From assembly GCA_035445085.1 (NCBI GenBank), contig DAOMQA010000007.1, forward strand, positions 1 through 64,000: 64,000 nt of DNA, in the 5' to 3' direction. Under the pieces are notes generated by a model that saw only the letters and a program-made list of their open reading frames with translations, was not told where the DNA came from and did no database searches. This DNA is from JBDHXE01 sp035445085 (GTDB lineage Bacteria; Bacteroidota; Ignavibacteria; Kapaibacteriales; UBA2268). The translations under genes and the position numbers were made by a program. Positions 23,736 through 32,797 of the stretch are shown piece by piece (the first letter of the stretch is position 1; every line of letters begins with the position of its first letter).

Positions 23736-25114
23736 TTAAAATAACGAAGCTCACTTTTATCAAACATTCGCTCATATATATTAAAACTTACACCTATATA
23801 GAATCTTGAAAAGTCTTGAGATAGCCCCCAGTTTTCTATAATATCTTTACCTAAGTTTAATTCTTGACTACCGCTTATATAACCAGCATTAATACTTATA
23901 TTAAAGATTTCATTTAATCGTAGAGATAACTTACCACCAAGGTTTACCGAATACATAGGAAAGTAACCTAACTCCAAAAAAGGCTCCAAATTCAACTCTT
24001 TGGGTATAATAGTATAGAAATAACCTATTCTTATTGGTAAAATAGATAAGGCGTATTCATGTTGCCCAGCAACAAACAAACTTATTAGAGAGGTGCCAGC
24101 AAAGACTTTGTAATTCATAATAGGAAGTGCAATATTTGCATTAGCAATTTTCAATTGAAAGCCTTTAATTAAGGCATTAGAAGTATCTGAAGTGCTAAAT
24201 GCAGATTTATCAGAATTTGAACTTAAATATGCAAGTTGCAGTAAGCCAATATTCCATGAAGAATGCTTATAGTATTTCCATTCTATTGCCAAGTCTTCAT
24301 CTCTATTAAGAAAGTCTAAATAAGAAGCACCTATACCAAAGTATGGGTGAACAACGGACTGCCCATTGGTAGCGAAATCATTGTTCTTAATTTGTGGTGC
24401 ATAACTTGGGTTGTATCCTAAAGCAATACCTAAATAAGCCCTGATATTAAATCCACCTAAGGAGCCAATATCTAAACTTGTTGCTATATTAGTATAAATT
24501 GATGGGTAGAGAGAAAAACCTATTGATGGAGAAATAGATATATAAGGTATCTCTTCTCTTAAGAAAAAGCGCTTTTTAATATATAGCGGGGATAGTCCAA
24601 CAAGCATCTGTTCACCACGCGCATCCGGCAGTATAAATTCTAAGGCATTTACGCCATAAGTCCAATTTGGCGATTCATTAAAAATATTTAATTTCCACTC
24701 AAATATACCTACTCTATATATACCACCTGTAAATAATTTACTTTTATCGCCACGGTATGCTTTAGATAAGTTTATCAAATCAGGCATAACACCAAATAAG
24801 CCCGTGCCAATACCAAAATCTGAATTCCCGCCAATAGTGCCAATACTTTCAAATAAGCCTGCTCTAATAAAATTAGGGTAACTGCGAACTATTGTAGAGT
24901 CCCTCTGAATTAATTCCCGCTCTTTTTTTATAACACGCGACGAGGGAAAAATAATTCCATTATCTATATTTGTTGGACTATTCTGCACTTGATATGTAAT
25001 AGTTGTATCTATTTCGGAAATAGTGAGAATATCTTCTTCTTGCCTTGTCAAGGAGGAGCACGAAGAAAGTAGATAAATAAAGAACAAATATAATATAATA
25101 GTATAAGATTTCAT
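23732..25114 (-). CDS. putative outer-membrane beta-barrel protein with lipobox
   Basis: The 460-residue protein has an N-terminal signal with LLSSC (Cys about residue 19), so it may be lipid-modified. From about residue 85 it shows long Gly/Tyr/Phe-rich amphipathic strands (FGIGTGLFGVMPDL, FNIRAYLGIALGYNPSY, FLELGYFPMYSVNLGGKLSL) as in outer-membrane barrels. A barrel bearing a lipobox is uncommon. It is coupled to the small lipoprotein downstream (4-bp overlap) and sits 12 bp behind the FAH gene. The family is not recognised. Confidence 0.6.
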   Translation of the reverse strand: MKSYTIILYLFFIYLLSSCSSLTRQEEDILTISEIDTTITYQVQNSPTNIDNGIIFPSSRVIKKERELIQRDSTIVRSYPNFIRAGLFESIGTIGGNSDFGIGTGLFGVMPDLINLSKAYRGDKSKLFTGGIYRVGIFEWKLNIFNESPNWTYGVNALEFILPDARGEQMLVGLSPLYIKKRFFLREEIPYISISPSIGFSLYPSIYTNIATSLDIGSLGGFNIRAYLGIALGYNPSYAPQIKNNDFATNGQSVVHPYFGIGASYLDFLNRDEDLAIEWKYYKHSSWNIGLLQLAYLSSNSDKSAFSTSDTSNALIKGFQLKIANANIALPIMNYKVFAGTSLISLFVAGQHEYALSILPIRIGYFYTIIPKELNLEPFLELGYFPMYSVNLGGKLSLRLNEIFNISINAGYISGSQELNLGKDIIENWGLSQDFSRFYIGVSFNIYERMFDKSELRYFK

Positions 25115-25126
25115 CTTTAATTTAAA

Positions 25127-25786
25127 TTATTCTATATTAATTAATAAGTCAATAGTGTCGTTTAATGTTGCTTGTAATTTATCACCAGGATTTAATTTGC
25201 CTACGCCATTAGGAGTGCCTGTAAATATTAAATCACCAGCACGCAACGTAAAAAGTTGCGACAAGTAAGATACTAATTGTTCTATACTTCTTTCCATTTC
25301 TTTGGTATTTGTAGATTGCCTTAATTCACCATTTAAAAATAATTTTAAATCGAAATATGTATTACCATTAAGCTCATTAGCAGGTATAAATTTAGATATC
25401 GGTGCCGATTGGTAAAATCCTTTCGCTACTGCCCAAGGATTACCTTCTTTCTTGGCATTTAACTGTATGTCCCGTGCAGTCATATCTATACCTACGCCAT
25501 AAGCACTTATATAGTCTTTAGCGTTTTCTATACTAATATTTTGACATTCCTTCCCAATTAATAATACTAATTCTACTTCATAATGAACATTCTTACTAAA
25601 AGCAGGTAATTTCATTGTATCGCCACTCTGAAGAATAGATTGAGGTGGTTTAATAAAAACCAAAGGATCGCTTGTGGCTGTTACTCCCATTTCAGCAATA
25701 TGCTTTGCGTAATTCTGTCCAATACAAAAAATCGTGCCGACCTTATAATTTTCGGTATTTGTTAAATGTACATTATAATCTTTCAT
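25127..25786 (-). CDS. fumarylacetoacetate hydrolase (FAH) family protein
   Basis: The 219-residue protein contains ICIGQNYAKHIAEM, the metal ligand region VHYEVELVLLIG, GIDMTARDIQ, NPWAVAKGFYQSAP and LRAGDLIFTGTPNGVG, all marks of FAH-family hydrolases/isomerases. Such enzymes act on C-C bonds of acylpyruvates or decarboxylate oxaloacetate. The substrate is not readable from sequence. It lies inside an envelope operon between PBP1A and a barrel gene, which does not suggest a catabolic pathway; oxaloacetate or acylpyruvate clean-up is the likeliest role. Confidence 0.85.
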   Translation of the reverse strand: MKDYNVHLTNTENYKVGTIFCIGQNYAKHIAEMGVTATSDPLVFIKPPQSILQSGDTMKLPAFSKNVHYEVELVLLIGKECQNISIENAKDYISAYGVGIDMTARDIQLNAKKEGNPWAVAKGFYQSAPISKFIPANELNGNTYFDLKLFLNGELRQSTNTKEMERSIEQLVSYLSQLFTLRAGDLIFTGTPNGVGKLNPGDKLQATLNDTIDLLINIE

Positions 25787-25808
25787 TGAATCTATCCTAT
25801 ATATTTGT

Positions 25809-28013
25809 TTATCTTAAAGGTATTACAGGCAATGCTTGCTCTTCTGTTTGAGTCGCAGAAGGGTTATGATTTTTTTGTTTGTCTGTAAGTGGATAAATAC
25901 TATTATCTACTGATAAAGTATCTTTTTTCATTTTATAACTGAATGTTTTTTGCTTATAAGGCAAACTTATATCTGAGTATATTTTATTCATAAGTTTTGC
26001 CCAAAGAGGCGCCGCTGCTCTACCACCATAGCCTTCAGCCCCCAATACATTAAAATTAATTTTTTTATTATCAAAGCCTACCCAAACTCCTGCCACAAGC
26101 TGCGGAGTATAACCAACAAACCAAGCATCCGCCGCATCATTTGTAGTTCCAGTCTTACCTGCTGCATCGACGCCTTTAAATACACTGCGAACTGCCCGTG
26201 AGGCTGTGCCTGCGTTTACTACTTGCTCTAACATATATGTAATTTGTGTAGCTATCTCCGGCGAGAGGGCTTCTGTAAAATTCATCGTTGGGGGTTTCTG
26301 GTAAATTATTACATCATTCTTATCTTTTACTAATGAATAGTAATAAGGTGCAACATGCCAACCATTAAAAGCAAATGTACAGTATGCTGAGGTCATTTCT
26401 AAAGGCGATACATCGCCACCAGCCCCTAACGAAATAGCAGGGACTGCTGTTAGGGGAGAGCTAATTCCCATTTTTCTTGCTAAGTTTAACACATCTATTG
26501 GCTGACATATTGTAGTAACCAATCTGGCAGCGACTGTATTAATCGATAGCCTAAGACCATCTATTAAAGTTACTTTTTCACCGGGAGCGCATCCTCCACT
26601 ACCAGACGGTGACCATGTTTCGCCTGTACCTAAGGTTACAGTATAGGGACCGCATTCAATCATAGATGTAGGCACTAAGCCCATATTTAAAGCTGTTGCA
26701 TAGACAAAGGGTTTAAATGAGGACCCCGGCTGTCTTAATATTTGAGTAGCATGATTTAATGAATATTTGCCCCCATAGGTCATTTCAATCGCTTTAGGGG
26801 AGCTGCCAACCATTGCTAAAATGGCCCCATTAATTGGGTTGATTACTACAACACCTACTTGTATCGTAGTTGCTACCCTTTTCACGCTGTCTATAAAGTG
26901 CTTATCGTTATTTTTTGAACTTGTAATCTTACTTCTTTCAGCCTCATCTCCAGAACGATATGCTGGCAAGTCCTTTATAGCTCGCGTAATTAGACTCTTT
27001 AATAAATCACCTCTATTTCTCCAATTCCATGCCTTATCAAAGCTTGCTTGTAATTCATTAATATGCTCTTCAACAGCCTCATTTAAGTATTTTTGTATCC
27101 TCGTATCAAGTGTGGTGTTTATACTAAGCCCATCTCGATATAAATCATATCCAGATAATGTTACACTTTTTCCTAAATCCTGCCTAATCATTTCTACGAA
27201 ATGAGGAGCAATGCCCAGACCTAAATATATGTTTTTTCGCTCTTGCTTATTTTTAGATGAATATACTAATATTGGTTCTTGGATAGAACTACTATACTTG
27301 TCGGCATCTAATAAATCTTGATTGTTCATTAAAGTTAGAACTAAATTACGCCTACTTATTGCCCTATCATAATTAGTTGTTGGGTTGTAGTTCGAGGGCG
27401 CTTTTAATAATGCTACTAATAATGCACATTCGGCAGTAGTAAGCTCTTCCGGGTCTTTGTCGAAATATACTTGACTGGCAATGACCAACCCATAAGCACC
27501 TCTACCATAAGAAACTGTATTAATATACATCTCTAATATTTCTTGCTTAGTATAAGTCCTTTCTATTTGTAAAGCTAAAAATGCTTCCCTAATCTTTCTA
27601 TCTAAATTATAGGCTTGATTTAAAAACAAATTTCTTGATAATTGTTGAGTTATCGTAGAAGCGCCCTCTCTATCACCCAAAAATATATTTTTAATAGCAG
27701 CTTTAAATATCCTTTCTAATTGTATGCCATAGTGACTATAAAAATCCTTATCTTCTGTGGCTATCAAGGCATTAATAAAATCCTTAGGAATTTCATTATA
27801 TCTTAAATTTACTCTTCTTTCTTTAAAGAAATGGTCTATTACTATTCCGTCTGCGCTATATATTTTGGTTGCTAAATTTGTTTTTGGGTTCTCCAATTGC
27901 TCTAATGAAGGCATACCACTCGAGATAACTAAATTAACATAAATTGCTAAAGCTATCATCAAAATAATTACTAATGTGCTTAAAAATATTAAAAACTTAA
28001 TTGTACCTTTCAT
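25809..28013 (-). CDS. bifunctional penicillin-binding protein 1A
   Basis: The 734-residue class A PBP has a cytoplasmic start and one transmembrane helix (about 5-30). The GT51 glycosyltransferase domain (about 50-230) includes the catalytic EDKDFYSHYG and STITQQLSRN. The transpeptidase domain has the SSFKPF active-site serine, SIN and KTGTT in order. It polymerises and cross-links peptidoglycan. It starts 5 bp after the PorE-like gene, which binds peptidoglycan through OmpA. The C-terminus is a Pro/Gln-rich tail after the transpeptidase core. Confidence 0.93.
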   Translation of the reverse strand: MKGTIKFLIFLSTLVIILMIALAIYVNLVISSGMPSLEQLENPKTNLATKIYSADGIVIDHFFKERRVNLRYNEIPKDFINALIATEDKDFYSHYGIQLERIFKAAIKNIFLGDREGASTITQQLSRNLFLNQAYNLDRKIREAFLALQIERTYTKQEILEMYINTVSYGRGAYGLVIASQVYFDKDPEELTTAECALLVALLKAPSNYNPTTNYDRAISRRNLVLTLMNNQDLLDADKYSSSIQEPILVYSSKNKQERKNIYLGLGIAPHFVEMIRQDLGKSVTLSGYDLYRDGLSINTTLDTRIQKYLNEAVEEHINELQASFDKAWNWRNRGDLLKSLITRAIKDLPAYRSGDEAERSKITSSKNNDKHFIDSVKRVATTIQVGVVVINPINGAILAMVGSSPKAIEMTYGGKYSLNHATQILRQPGSSFKPFVYATALNMGLVPTSMIECGPYTVTLGTGETWSPSGSGGCAPGEKVTLIDGLRLSINTVAARLVTTICQPIDVLNLARKMGISSPLTAVPAISLGAGGDVSPLEMTSAYCTFAFNGWHVAPYYYSLVKDKNDVIIYQKPPTMNFTEALSPEIATQITYMLEQVVNAGTASRAVRSVFKGVDAAGKTGTTNDAADAWFVGYTPQLVAGVWVGFDNKKINFNVLGAEGYGGRAAAPLWAKLMNKIYSDISLPYKQKTFSYKMKKDTLSVDNSIYPLTDKQKNHNPSATQTEEQALPVIPLR

Positions 28014-28018
28014 AATCC

Positions 28019-29824
28019 CTATTTTAATAAAATTTTCTCTATTGTTACTCTTCGAAGTCGTTTTCGATAATTTTCTTCTTTCTCGTTACTTCGCTTAGGT
28101 AATAACTCCGTTTCACCTGCGCTTCTTCCAAATAACTTTTCCTTTGGTATTCCACGTTTTATAAGTTCATTAATTACAAATTCTACTCTTTTTTCACCTA
28201 AATATATATTATACTCATCGCTTGAAAGATAGTCTGTATGACCAACTAAAATTATTTTATCTACTTTGTGTAGAGTATATCTAATATTATCTGCTACCAG
28301 ATTTAATTCATCTTGCCATTTTCTTGTTGTTTCAAATCCATTGCTATCCAAAGTAAATTGGTAAGGATTATTAAATTCGTTTAAAGGGAAATTTATCCTA
28401 ATCTCCCCACGCAAAGGTAAATAAAAAACTAACTCGTTGCTTATCAAATTAGTATCAACTTTAATATCTTTACTATCATAAAAGTATTGCTCTTTATTTG
28501 CCGTTATTCTATATAGCTCGCCTTGGAGTAAATTTGCCACAAATTCGCCATTACTACCAGTATAAATTGTGGTATCCAAGCTAAGAGATGCTAATCGTTT
28601 TATATCTATCTTTGCAGAATCTAACATAAGGGTTTTGCTCTCATCTAAAACTTTACCTCTTAATTTTACTTGTACTTGTGCAGTATAATCGTGGATCTTT
28701 TCTTTTTTAGTTATATCTTTAATTTCTTTTATTCTACTATTCTTTGTATCATTTTGTGCAATACTGCTTGTATCTACCGTTACAATCTTGTCCTTATCTT
28801 TTTGCTGTACTCTTTTTAATAATACGTAAATATCGAAATTGTTCCCCTGTCTATTAGATGAGAAGTATAAAGCAGAATCAATATTTGAGTCTGAAAATGG
28901 GAAAAGTTCATCATTAATGGTATTTATTGAGCTACCTAAATTATATGCTTTTGTAAAAAAAATATTATTTTGCTTGTCTGCCTTAAGGCTTGACTTAGAA
29001 GATGGTGTAATTGAAGACGCAAAAATGTCATATCCACCAATTGTTGTATGCCCCGATGAAGCAAATAAAATTATTCCTTCATTATTATCAATAAATGGAG
29101 ATAACTCATCGCACGCTGTATTAATATATTCACCGCAATTGATAGGTTTACTCCAAGTGCTATCGCTATTGCGGATAATGTACCAAATATCATTTGCTCC
29201 AAAGCCACCTTCCATATTTGACGAAAAGAATATGACATTGTCTTTATAGATAGCGGGTTGCCCTATCCAATCTCCTACTTCAGCCTGTATATTAATTAGT
29301 GTTTCGTTACTTATCTTCGAGCCGTTAATTTCGCCAAAATATAAGCGTGAATATCCAATACCGTCAGAAATAGTAGTTGATACCTTAGCCTTATTAGTAG
29401 TATTGGAAGAGGCAAAAATAATGCTATTGCTATTATCATAACCTATTAAAGAACCAAAATGCTGATTCTGGTAAAAACTTATCTGATTAGAATGTTCAAA
29501 GTCATTTATGGATTTTTTTGTTAGTTGGATAGCCTTTTGTATGCCGTTTGTATCAGATGTCAAGTAATATTCCCCATGAGCTTTACTTATCTGCCAATCG
29601 TTAAAATCAGTATTGATATTTTTTACTTTTACAACAGTATAAGCATCATCTGGAAATTGTGTGGCATCAATATAACTACTATCCCATATTTGAGGCACAC
29701 ATTGTGGCTCGGGTATAGGAGGGCAATAAACCTTATTTAATTCAGTTCCTTGCTTTATACAAGAAACTAAAATCAACATTAAAAAAATTAAAATAGTGAA
29801 TTTAAATAATGTTAAGTTGCTCAT
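28019..29824 (-). CDS. PorE-like lipoprotein: beta-propeller (PD40), carboxypeptidase-regulatory-like and OmpA domains
   Basis: The 601-residue protein has a lipobox LILVSC (Cys about 22). At about 70-330 lie repeated segments such as IIFASSNTTNK, VIFFSSNMEGGFGANDIWYI, LFASSGHTTIGGYDIF and LYFSSNRQGNNFDIYVL, i.e. WD40-like PD40 propeller blades. Then comes a CarboxypepD_reg-like beta domain (about 380-470) and an OmpA domain (about 490-601, VGHTDYLSSDEYN). This is the domain order of PorE, which anchors the T9SS to peptidoglycan, but without PorE's N-terminal TPR. It heads the PBP1A operon. Other OmpA-propeller lipoproteins are the alternative. Confidence 0.7.
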   Translation of the reverse strand: MSNLTLFKFTILIFLMLILVSCIKQGTELNKVYCPPIPEPQCVPQIWDSSYIDATQFPDDAYTVVKVKNINTDFNDWQISKAHGEYYLTSDTNGIQKAIQLTKKSINDFEHSNQISFYQNQHFGSLIGYDNSNSIIFASSNTTNKAKVSTTISDGIGYSRLYFGEINGSKISNETLINIQAEVGDWIGQPAIYKDNVIFFSSNMEGGFGANDIWYIIRNSDSTWSKPINCGEYINTACDELSPFIDNNEGIILFASSGHTTIGGYDIFASSITPSSKSSLKADKQNNIFFTKAYNLGSSINTINDELFPFSDSNIDSALYFSSNRQGNNFDIYVLLKRVQQKDKDKIVTVDTSSIAQNDTKNSRIKEIKDITKKEKIHDYTAQVQVKLRGKVLDESKTLMLDSAKIDIKRLASLSLDTTIYTGSNGEFVANLLQGELYRITANKEQYFYDSKDIKVDTNLISNELVFYLPLRGEIRINFPLNEFNNPYQFTLDSNGFETTRKWQDELNLVADNIRYTLHKVDKIILVGHTDYLSSDEYNIYLGEKRVEFVINELIKRGIPKEKLFGRSAGETELLPKRSNEKEENYRKRLRRVTIEKILLK

Positions 29825-29921
29825 ATTATTTTACTTTTGTAATTTAAGTCTATATAAAGAATTAAAAAACGAAAATACGATAAATGAAGATTATTATTAG
29901 AGAAATTTTGGAAAAGTGGTA

Positions 29922-30908
29922 ATGAGTGATATAAAAGATATAGAGTTAAGTGGTTTTGGTAATGGGCTAATAGATATATTATTAAATGTTGAAGATTCAG
30001 ATTTAATTAAACTAAACCTTACTAAAGGTACTATGAGCTTAATAGACGATGACAAAAGTAAGGAGATTCTTAATTATTACAGAGATTATAAGCTAAAATA
30101 TATGAGTGGTGGCTCTGCTGCTAATTCTATTATAGCATATGCTCAACTTGGAGGCAAAGCAGCATATAATACTTTCCTTGGTGATGACAAATTAGGTGGT
30201 TTCTATGCTGATGAATTTAATGTTTTGGGAATTCAATTGAATGCTGGTAGAACTAATTCGATGCAAACAGGTACATGTATTGTACTAATTACACCAGATT
30301 CCGAAAGAACTATGCTTACCAACCTTGCTGCCACCTCTTTATTTAATACTGAAAATATTAAGGAAGATTTAATCAAAAAATCTGAATGGATATACATAGA
30401 AGGCTATCACTTTTCTCAACAGCTAAGTAGCGATGCGGTCTTTAAAGCAACGGAGCTAAGCAAAAAGCATAATACCAAAATTTCAGTTACTTTTTCTGAT
30501 ACTTTTATTACAGATGTATTTAGAGACAATTTAATGAAAGTAGCTAAAAATGCTGATCTTATCTTTTGCAATAATGTAGAAGCTATGAATTTTGCTAAAA
30601 CAGATTCCTTAGACAAAGCTATCAATTTTTTAGATAGTTTAGTACCAAATTATGCAATAACCTTAGGTGCAGAAGGTTCTATTATTAAATGGAACGGCAA
30701 GATATATAATATAAAACCTTATAAGGCAAATTTAGTCGATACAACTGGAGCAGGTGATATGTATGCTGGCACCTTTTTGTATTCAATGATTAAAGGAGAT
30801 AACATAGAAAAAGCTGGTAGTTTAGCATCTTTAGCATCATCAAAAATTGTATCTCAAATAGGACCTCGCGCTCAATTTGATATTAAATCTATTTATAATG
30901 AATTATAA
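29922..30908 (+). CDS. PfkB-family carbohydrate/nucleoside kinase (adenosine kinase-like)
   Basis: The 328-residue protein has the two PfkB signatures: GGSAANSIIAYAQLGGKAAY with FLGDDKLGG (about 68-100), and DTTGAGDMYAGTFLY (about 272-286) with the catalytic Asp in GAGD. The overall form resembles the adenosine kinase/ribokinase branch of Bacteroidota. The frame also opens with a GTG at 29916; I chose the ATG at 29922 because MSDIKDIELSGFGNG fits the family start. No SD is seen. It begins a rightward run that continues to the ATP synthase genes. Confidence 0.88.
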   Translation: MSDIKDIELSGFGNGLIDILLNVEDSDLIKLNLTKGTMSLIDDDKSKEILNYYRDYKLKYMSGGSAANSIIAYAQLGGKAAYNTFLGDDKLGGFYADEFNVLGIQLNAGRTNSMQTGTCIVLITPDSERTMLTNLAATSLFNTENIKEDLIKKSEWIYIEGYHFSQQLSSDAVFKATELSKKHNTKISVTFSDTFITDVFRDNLMKVAKNADLIFCNNVEAMNFAKTDSLDKAINFLDSLVPNYAITLGAEGSIIKWNGKIYNIKPYKANLVDTTGAGDMYAGTFLYSMIKGDNIEKAGSLASLASSKIVSQIGPRAQFDIKSIYNEL

Positions 30909-30920
30909 AAAGCAATAACA

Positions 30921-32243
30921 ATGAACAAAATTATAATAGTATTATTAATTGTATTTTCGTCGCAACTCTTTGCCCAATCTGGCATTAAATTTCTTGAGTT
31001 TGCTAAAAGAATTGAACCGTATTTTAATGAAAGTATGATTGCTGATATTAAAAATCAACTCCCACAAAATGAGGATTATTTTATTTGGGGCTATGATGTG
31101 GGCGATTTTTCTGGTGATCCATATTATGATATCGCAGTTACATTGCGCATTGCTGGCGACCGTAGCAAAAATATGCAGGTATATTTATTTGCAGATATTG
31201 ATGGTTTTCTGAAGCAAGTTCACCAAGAAAGTATAGAATTTATAGAATTGCCACTCGAAGTAGGTGTTGCAATCCGTCAAGGTGCATGCTATGTAACAAA
31301 AAAACAAAAGCAATATAATTGGGATATTTATGGTTACCGTTATCAGAATGGTAACCTAATTCAAAAAGATGAATTTTATACAAGGAAACTCAAAGACCTA
31401 ACATACGAAAAATACAGGAATTATGACAACCTTAAAGCATCTGAAAAATATATTAATTTGAAATCTAATAAATCAAACTTTGAAAGGGATTTTTCTATAA
31501 TTCCATCATATTCGCGTGGAAGAAGAATTTATAGTGGATACGCTGACGGAATTAAAGTTGATAATGTAGATTATATATATGATGGAGCATATTGGTGGAA
31601 AGGTGCGGAGGATTGCTCTTATTATTTAACTTCAGTCTATGATAATGAATATCTTTATTTTACAGCTGAAGTAAACGATGACTATATCGTTGTTCAAAAT
31701 TGTGATACTTGTATTGCAGATCATATTACTTTAGCTATTGATATAAATCAATATGATACTAGCGATAGATTTGCCGATAAAAGTGAAGATAAGGTTAAAT
31801 TCCGCAAAAGTATTACTAATGGTTTGTATATGTTCGACATATATCCGGGCGATTTTATAAAAACATTACCCTACTGTAAAGTATCTACTACAGACTCATT
31901 GAGCAATGAACAAAAGTATGAATCAAAAGATATAAAGGTTATTGCTGACTATAATGATAGCAAATACATAGTTAAATTTAAAATTCCATTTAATCTATTT
32001 GGTAATAAACTTACAATCACTAAAAATAATGGCTTAGAATTGGGAGCTACGATTATGGTAACCGATTATGATAATGAATTTAGACCAGAAGAGTATTCTA
32101 TACTAAGTACAAGTAATTTTAAAATTGGCGATTCTTCTACTTTAGGTATCTTAAAGATAATACCCGAAAAACATTGGTACGGGCATTCTACTAATATCTT
32201 TATAGATGATGTAGTGAAGAACTTATTGATTAATGGATTTTAA
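30921..32243 (+). CDS. exported protein with C-terminal CBM9-like domain
   Basis: The 440-residue protein has a signal peptide (1-19, ending QLFAQ). An N-terminal domain (20-190) contains DVGDFSGDPYYDIAVTLRI, similar in feel to FG-GAP/VCBS-type repeats. From about 210 to 420 the sequence reads like the family 9 carbohydrate-binding-type fold: DGAYWWKGAEDCSYYLTSV, NEYLYFTAEVNDD, DHITLAIDIN and YIVKFKIPFNLFG. Function is unknown; sugar or surface binding is possible. It lies 12 bp after the PfkB gene and 5 bp before atpZ. Confidence 0.6.
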   Translation: MNKIIIVLLIVFSSQLFAQSGIKFLEFAKRIEPYFNESMIADIKNQLPQNEDYFIWGYDVGDFSGDPYYDIAVTLRIAGDRSKNMQVYLFADIDGFLKQVHQESIEFIELPLEVGVAIRQGACYVTKKQKQYNWDIYGYRYQNGNLIQKDEFYTRKLKDLTYEKYRNYDNLKASEKYINLKSNKSNFERDFSIIPSYSRGRRIYSGYADGIKVDNVDYIYDGAYWWKGAEDCSYYLTSVYDNEYLYFTAEVNDDYIVVQNCDTCIADHITLAIDINQYDTSDRFADKSEDKVKFRKSITNGLYMFDIYPGDFIKTLPYCKVSTTDSLSNEQKYESKDIKVIADYNDSKYIVKFKIPFNLFGNKLTITKNNGLELGATIMVTDYDNEFRPEEYSILSTSNFKIGDSSTLGILKIIPEKHWYGHSTNIFIDDVVKNLLINGF

Positions 32244-32248
32244 ATACT

Positions 32249-32521
32249 GTGTTAAATAATTTTAATAAGCAAACGCGGGCTATTACGAATTCATCAAAAT
32301 ATCTTTCCTTAGGTATTGAGGTATTTTTGCCCGCTGTTCTTGGTACATTAATTGGTCATTATTGGCTTGACGAACCCCAAAAAACTCCCATTTGGACTAT
32401 CTCATTAGCTCTTTTGGGCTTTTTAATTGGTATGTATAAATTATTCAAGACAGTACTACAAATAAATAAGAAAAATAAGCATAATGATAACCATAAGTAT
32501 AATAACAGCAATAATTCTTAA
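32249..32521 (+). CDS. atpZ: AtpZ-like F0F1 accessory membrane protein
   Basis: The 90-residue protein has two transmembrane hairpin helices (about 20-40 and 48-66: EVFLPAVLGTLIGHYWL, ISLALLGFLIGMYKLF). The G-x-x-x-G helix pair and the position ahead of atpI/atpB fit AtpZ. AtpZ/AtpI are linked to ion handling or c-ring assembly. The only start is a GTG at 32249; no ATG occurs before the second helix. The end overlaps the next gene by 38 bp. Confidence 0.75.
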   Translation: MLNNFNKQTRAITNSSKYLSLGIEVFLPAVLGTLIGHYWLDEPQKTPIWTISLALLGFLIGMYKLFKTVLQINKKNKHNDNHKYNNSNNS

Positions 32522-32789
32522 TATAATTAATGCTCTATTTAGTTTATATTATATAAAGCGAATTATACAGTATAAATGGGTCGATTTTATACAGAAATTC
32601 TACTTAATGATGATAATTAGATTTATTTTATTCATAAGTTTAATGTTTTGTTTTTTTAAATACTTAAAATTTGATACTTTTGCGTTTGCTATTACGTTTA
32701 TTTTAATTTATTTTATTATTTTAATTTTTGAAATAATATTTATTCATAAACGACATAGCAAAGATTTAAAGAAAATAAAAAACAATTAG
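32484..32789 (+). CDS. atpI: AtpI-like ATP synthase accessory membrane protein
   Basis: The 101-residue protein is nearly all membrane, with about four short helices (3-22, 38-60, 65-90) rich in Ile/Phe, and a basic tail (HKRHSKDLKKIKNN). Its sequence is too hydrophobic for a safe motif, but its place between atpZ and atpB is where AtpI lies. It overlaps atpZ by 38 bp and precedes atpB by 8 bp, so translation is coupled. Confidence 0.6.
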   Translation: MITISIITAIILNIINALFSLYYIKRIIQYKWVDFIQKFYLMMIIRFILFISLMFCFFKYLKFDTFAFAITFILIYFIILIFEIIFIHKRHSKDLKKIKNN

Positions 32790-32797
32790 GTAATATA

